DNA from: Stercorarius parasiticus
Taxonomy: Eukaryota > Chordata > Aves > Charadriiformes > Stercorariidae
Assembly (NCBI GenBank): GCA_013396915.1
Contig: VWZL01000806.1
Coordinates: forward strand, 1-64,000
DNA: 64,000 nt
Direction: 5' to 3'
The translations under genes were made by a program, and so were the position numbers. Below, one piece after another: positions 60,301 to 64,000 of the stretch (position 1 is the stretch's first letter; each line of letters starts with the position of its first letter). Under the pieces are notes generated by a model. It made no database searches. It saw only the letters and a program-made list of their open reading frames with translations, and had not been told where the DNA came from.

Positions 60301-63300
60301 GTTAATGTTAGTACAGACTTGCTTGGATAAAATCACAGTTATGTGAAGTAAAAAAAGCTTGAAAGTCCATAGCAAAGTCTATGAGACAACAACATATTGA
60401 GTCGTGAAAGCATCAGCCCCTTCTACTTGTGCTTTGTAGTCCAGGACTTGAAATAGCCTAAAGATGGGTGGGTAAGTTTGGCAGCTGCTACCATGTCACA
60501 CAGCACATGAATGCCTCCTTAACCACTGATAGGTTGACCTTTGCTGTCCTGTGAAGCTTCTGCAATTCTCATGGCTCTCTACATTCAGTACATGATGGCA
60601 AGATAAAACTAAATTGCATCACGTTTTATTATCAGTGATCTGGAAAAATGTACAAACATCAGGCTGATGACATTGTGACGTGCCATGGACAGAGTATCAG
60701 ATGCCACTAAGAACAGAAAAATAGCACAAAACTAAGTGCCCAGATGCAATTTCCCTTGGAAACTTATATGTTAATACTCCTAAGGTGCTCTAGAGACTGG
60801 AAGGAGAGAAAGAAATGGGAGACTGTAACACCCAGAGGAGACATTTGTAATGACTTGCAAATTATTGAGTCACTAAATTGACAGACAAATACTGTCGTTT
60901 TTGCCCAGCCTCCTCCGAAGTACCCCTTCACTGTCGTACGTCTGATCGTCACCACCCACAGATTCCTTAATCCTGGCAGCTATACAAACAAAGACTGGAA
61001 ATCATCACCGATGCTGATGGTTTGATGTCCTGCAAAAGCAAGCGACCGCATGAATATCACTATGCTCCACAGAACAGGTGTGCTAAACCACTTCGTAACG
61101 TCTAACAATCACAAAACCTTTTACACAAGTCACCAAACAAATGCACAATGCAACAATAAGTATCACAAGAAGAAAACGTGAAATATCCTCAACCCTCTTT
61201 TTATTTTCTGAGTAAGATTTTTCTGAATGTTACATTTGCACTGTGCTCTGCAAACCACTGGAGGGTGATAGGAGACCGTCTACCTGCTTCAGAGGTTCCT
61301 ACCAAGAAGCCAGAATGAGCTGTCAAAGGAAAGAAGCTAAATTGTAAATGTGATCAGAAACACTCCTCCCACCCCAACTACTACTTACAGCTACTTCTAA
61401 AACACGAGGTGCACCTCAGCCTGAATTCCTGTGCTTTGCTGCCGGAGAAGCGTGTGATAATCTTGAAAATGGCAGCTGTAAAACTGTACCCTGTTCTAGG
61501 TTTCTACCTCGTGTTTTGGTTTTGTTTCTTAAAGACCATCTCGCTCTGAAACTTAAAGGGAACGGTCACTGATTTCATAACCCACTCTTGCAGTTACAAA
61601 ATGTAGTCATGAGGCTTCTGGGAAAAAAAAAAAATAATTAATAGCCTTGCTCACAGGGGACGTCTAAATGATATGTAGCCAACCACTTCCCTTTCCGGTA
61701 TCATAATCTGAGAAAATCCCTGGTATTTATTTTAAAGGTCCAAAATTGTCTCCCTACATGTCCCTTCTAATAAAAGCTTGTTTAGTCAATATGCAACAAA
61801 TAAATATGGATATTTTTCAATATCCTCTGAAAATGGATTGGTAGCGGATCTGGGGATGCTGCTTCACATCCTAGAGATGCCAATACTGCCTCTCTTCTTA
61901 TAGACAGAAGTGAATCTGCAATTTTAATTCCCTCCCATACATTATGCTTTCTGCAAAGTGGTTTCGTGATGGCCAATTGCAGAACCAAAAGCTTCACATT
62001 GCTCACACAAAAGCTCTTACTGCACCACGGAATTGGACTCTGCAAACTTTGATGCTTGTATTCCTTTTCCCCACCTTCAGACTGTAGGTTTACTGTCTGT
62101 TTGCCCCGTCCCCATTTTGTGTCCGTATGTTGCCTCCTACTAGTGGTAATTTTATGTCACTTTGGACACAAAATTTTGTCTACATAGATTTCCTGAGCCA
62201 ACTCCATACCTACTGCAGGTTTGCAGATCCAAACCTTTACAATCAAAGGTCTCTCTGCTGCAGGGGCTCATCACTGAGGATGCCAAAGTGAAGGTGAAGT
62301 TAACAAGCTGCTTTGCAATGAATGCTTGGACTTTTAACTCCTGGGTATTTTCAGGAACCCTATTTTTAAAAATCGCATGTAAAGAAGCCTGACAGGGCAA
62401 TCTGGTATGGGCATGACATCATTGCTAATATTAAATGTTTTTCCTGTTCTGACATTTAGTAAAGAAATGACAAAAATGTGATTTAAACTGCACTCACAGC
62501 TGGAAGTATCGCACCTAGAGCTAAAGGCATCATGCATCATTCTCTGAATTGTTTCTACAGTCTAAAGAAAGATTTTGGGGCAACCTCGGTCTTGAAATAA
62601 TCATGCCTGCAAAATGCAGGCTGAAGTTATTTACTAGGAGCTGCTGTAGGAAATGCACTCTGCACACAGTCCAGGAATACACAGAAAACCATCTTTCTTA
62701 TCTCAAACCAGGCCTGAAGGACCTAGCCAGCACTTTTGAAAAAAGCTCTTAAGAACTGGAGCAATGAACGATGAAGTGAGCCAAGCAGGGAAGATATGTC
62801 AGAAGTCTGAACATGTAGCTCAGAGTTATTTATTTTCTGTGGTTTAGGGGGGGTTTTTTGGTCACTTGTTGCAGCATTAATTGGCCCAGGCTCCACAGGA
62901 AACTGTTCATTACTATCAACCTACCAGCTGGAGGAAAGCAGCTGCAGGTAGTTTGCAGGAATGGAATTTGTGCAGTGGGTGGGTGGAGGAAGAAATGACA
63001 GTAATAAAGGACAACAGGGCTCCACACATGTTGGGAGAACAAAATAGCCTTGTGCAGATTTGAAGCGTTGATCAGAGATGAGACTTCACTCCTTGTAATT
63101 TGAATAAAAGCATTTTGGGCCGCTCTGCGCCATCTAAACAACAGGTGGTTACAGCCTGTGCCCCACGGACTGCATCTTGGAGAAGGACAAGGCATGCCTC
63201 GCTGCATCCTGCGCCAAGACGAGAAGTGCCCCTCATGCAGTCAAACAGAATGTGGCAGGTCTGATGGCTGAAAAGAGAAGGGTTTGGGCCATGAAAACAC

Positions 63301-64000
63301 CTCCTCCATGTTCTTTTCCACAAACACGTCCAGAGCACGTTCAGAGAGGAAGAACTGAGCAGGTTCCCAGAAAACATACTCCTCATTGCCTTTTGTCAAA
63401 AGATACAGCCCAGAGAAGGAACTCTTGTAAGGATCAGGAATAGAAAGCCAGAGTCAGGCCCCTGCTAAATTAGCCACTGAAGACAAAAATAAATTTTAAA
63501 AATCCCATGTCATATGGTGCCTCATACGGCCATATCTATGCACAACCTTACCTTGATCTAGTTAGTTCATTAGATGAGCTCGTACAAATCCTTCTCTGGC
63601 AAACCTTCCTGATGTTTACATAAAATCTATTTCTGTTCCTAGGTGACACTAAACAAACCTGGACGGAATTGAAATTAATGCCTGTATTTAAAGCACCTAT
63701 TAAAAGTTTAAACCTGAACTAGAAATGAGTGCATTTCTAAAGACAAACACACTTTGATTCACTTTTATGTGTGATATGCATGCCTGGGGTAATTAAAGAC
63801 CTACATAATGAAAAATCTCACTTTGATAAACACACCTAAGATTATAATCTGCAAAGAACTAATAATTCAGTTTTATCAAAATCAAGACAGCGGTATATTT
63901 CTTTTTAAGTGACAGTTAAAAGAGCTGGACTTGAGAGATATAATCAGTATGCACTCTTCACAATCTTACGCAATTTTTAGCTGTGTATGTCATCAATTAG
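57392..64000. other. probable MARCHF1 intron, no exon found
   Basis: Non-coding sequence to the window edge. I searched the - strand for the RING-CH zinc-binding pattern of the preceding exons and did not find it. A weak CR1 ORF2-like stretch is near 60630-60700 (see findings). Open frames here, up to 159 codons at 59501-59980, show no known domain. Confidence 0.6.

Noticed and set aside
62830..63443. Overlapping frames of 88-125 codons on both strands
   Set aside because: Mutually overlapping, low-complexity composition and no homolog recognised.
57392..64000. RING-CH exons of MARCHF1
   Set aside because: Searched the - strand for the zinc-binding motif and the CELCKYDF-type segment; not found, so these exons must lie beyond the right edge.
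1..64000. CRISPR arrays, bacterial operons, tRNA or rRNA genes
   Set aside because: No regularly spaced repeats, no ribosome-binding-site-led gene clusters and no tRNA/rRNA signatures; the sequence is vertebrate nuclear DNA.

Overview
This is a vertebrate nuclear window, almost certainly from a bird. The base composition is AT-rich with one compact CpG island. The recognisable repeats are avian-type CR1 retrotransposons whose 3' ends carry ATTCTATG-like termini. Coding sequence is sparse and split by GT-AG introns. No bacterial operon, CRISPR array, rRNA or tRNA was seen.

Layout. 1-24.1 kb: an intergenic stretch with no recognisable gene. It holds three CR1 3'-end fragments, one well-delimited solo retroviral LTR (about 13.73-14.38 kb), a 43-bp tandem duplication, simple repeats and a perfect 15-bp hairpin. 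24.15-24.83 kb: a CpG island that is the promoter of TMA16. 24.4-45.8 kb: the complete TMA16 gene on the + strand, seven exons and 189 codons plus stop, intact and with consensus splice sites throughout. Exon 1 contributes only the ATG. Intron 2 (about 9.1 kb) contains two sense-oriented CR1 copies, one with a 293-codon open stretch of reverse-transcriptase-family ORF2, and a 48-N assembly gap beside a 40-T run. 45.8-52.97 kb: the tail-to-tail interval between TMA16 and MARCHF1, with an ancient CR1/L3-like fragment and probably the MARCHF1 3'UTR. 52.97-57.39 kb: the last two coding exons of MARCHF1 on the - strand, encoding both transmembrane segments and the C-terminal tail. 57.4-64 kb: non-coding sequence, presumably a MARCHF1 intron, because the RING-CH exons were not found.

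The two genes are functionally unrelated neighbours. TMA16 is a housekeeping factor that associates with 60S ribosome precursors. MARCHF1 is a membrane E3 ubiquitin ligase that sends MHC class II and CD86 to lysosomes. Their convergent order is the same as on human chromosome 4q32 (from memory), so this is conserved synteny.

I did not find a convincing undescribed biological system. The best second-look items are the start-codon-only first exon of TMA16, the solo LTR, the 15-bp hairpin just upstream of the CpG island, an LTR R/U5-like segment with a PBS-like motif in the same place, the possible G-quadruplex repeat in TMA16 intron 1, and an antisense mini-ORF with its own AATAAA inside TMA16 intron 5.
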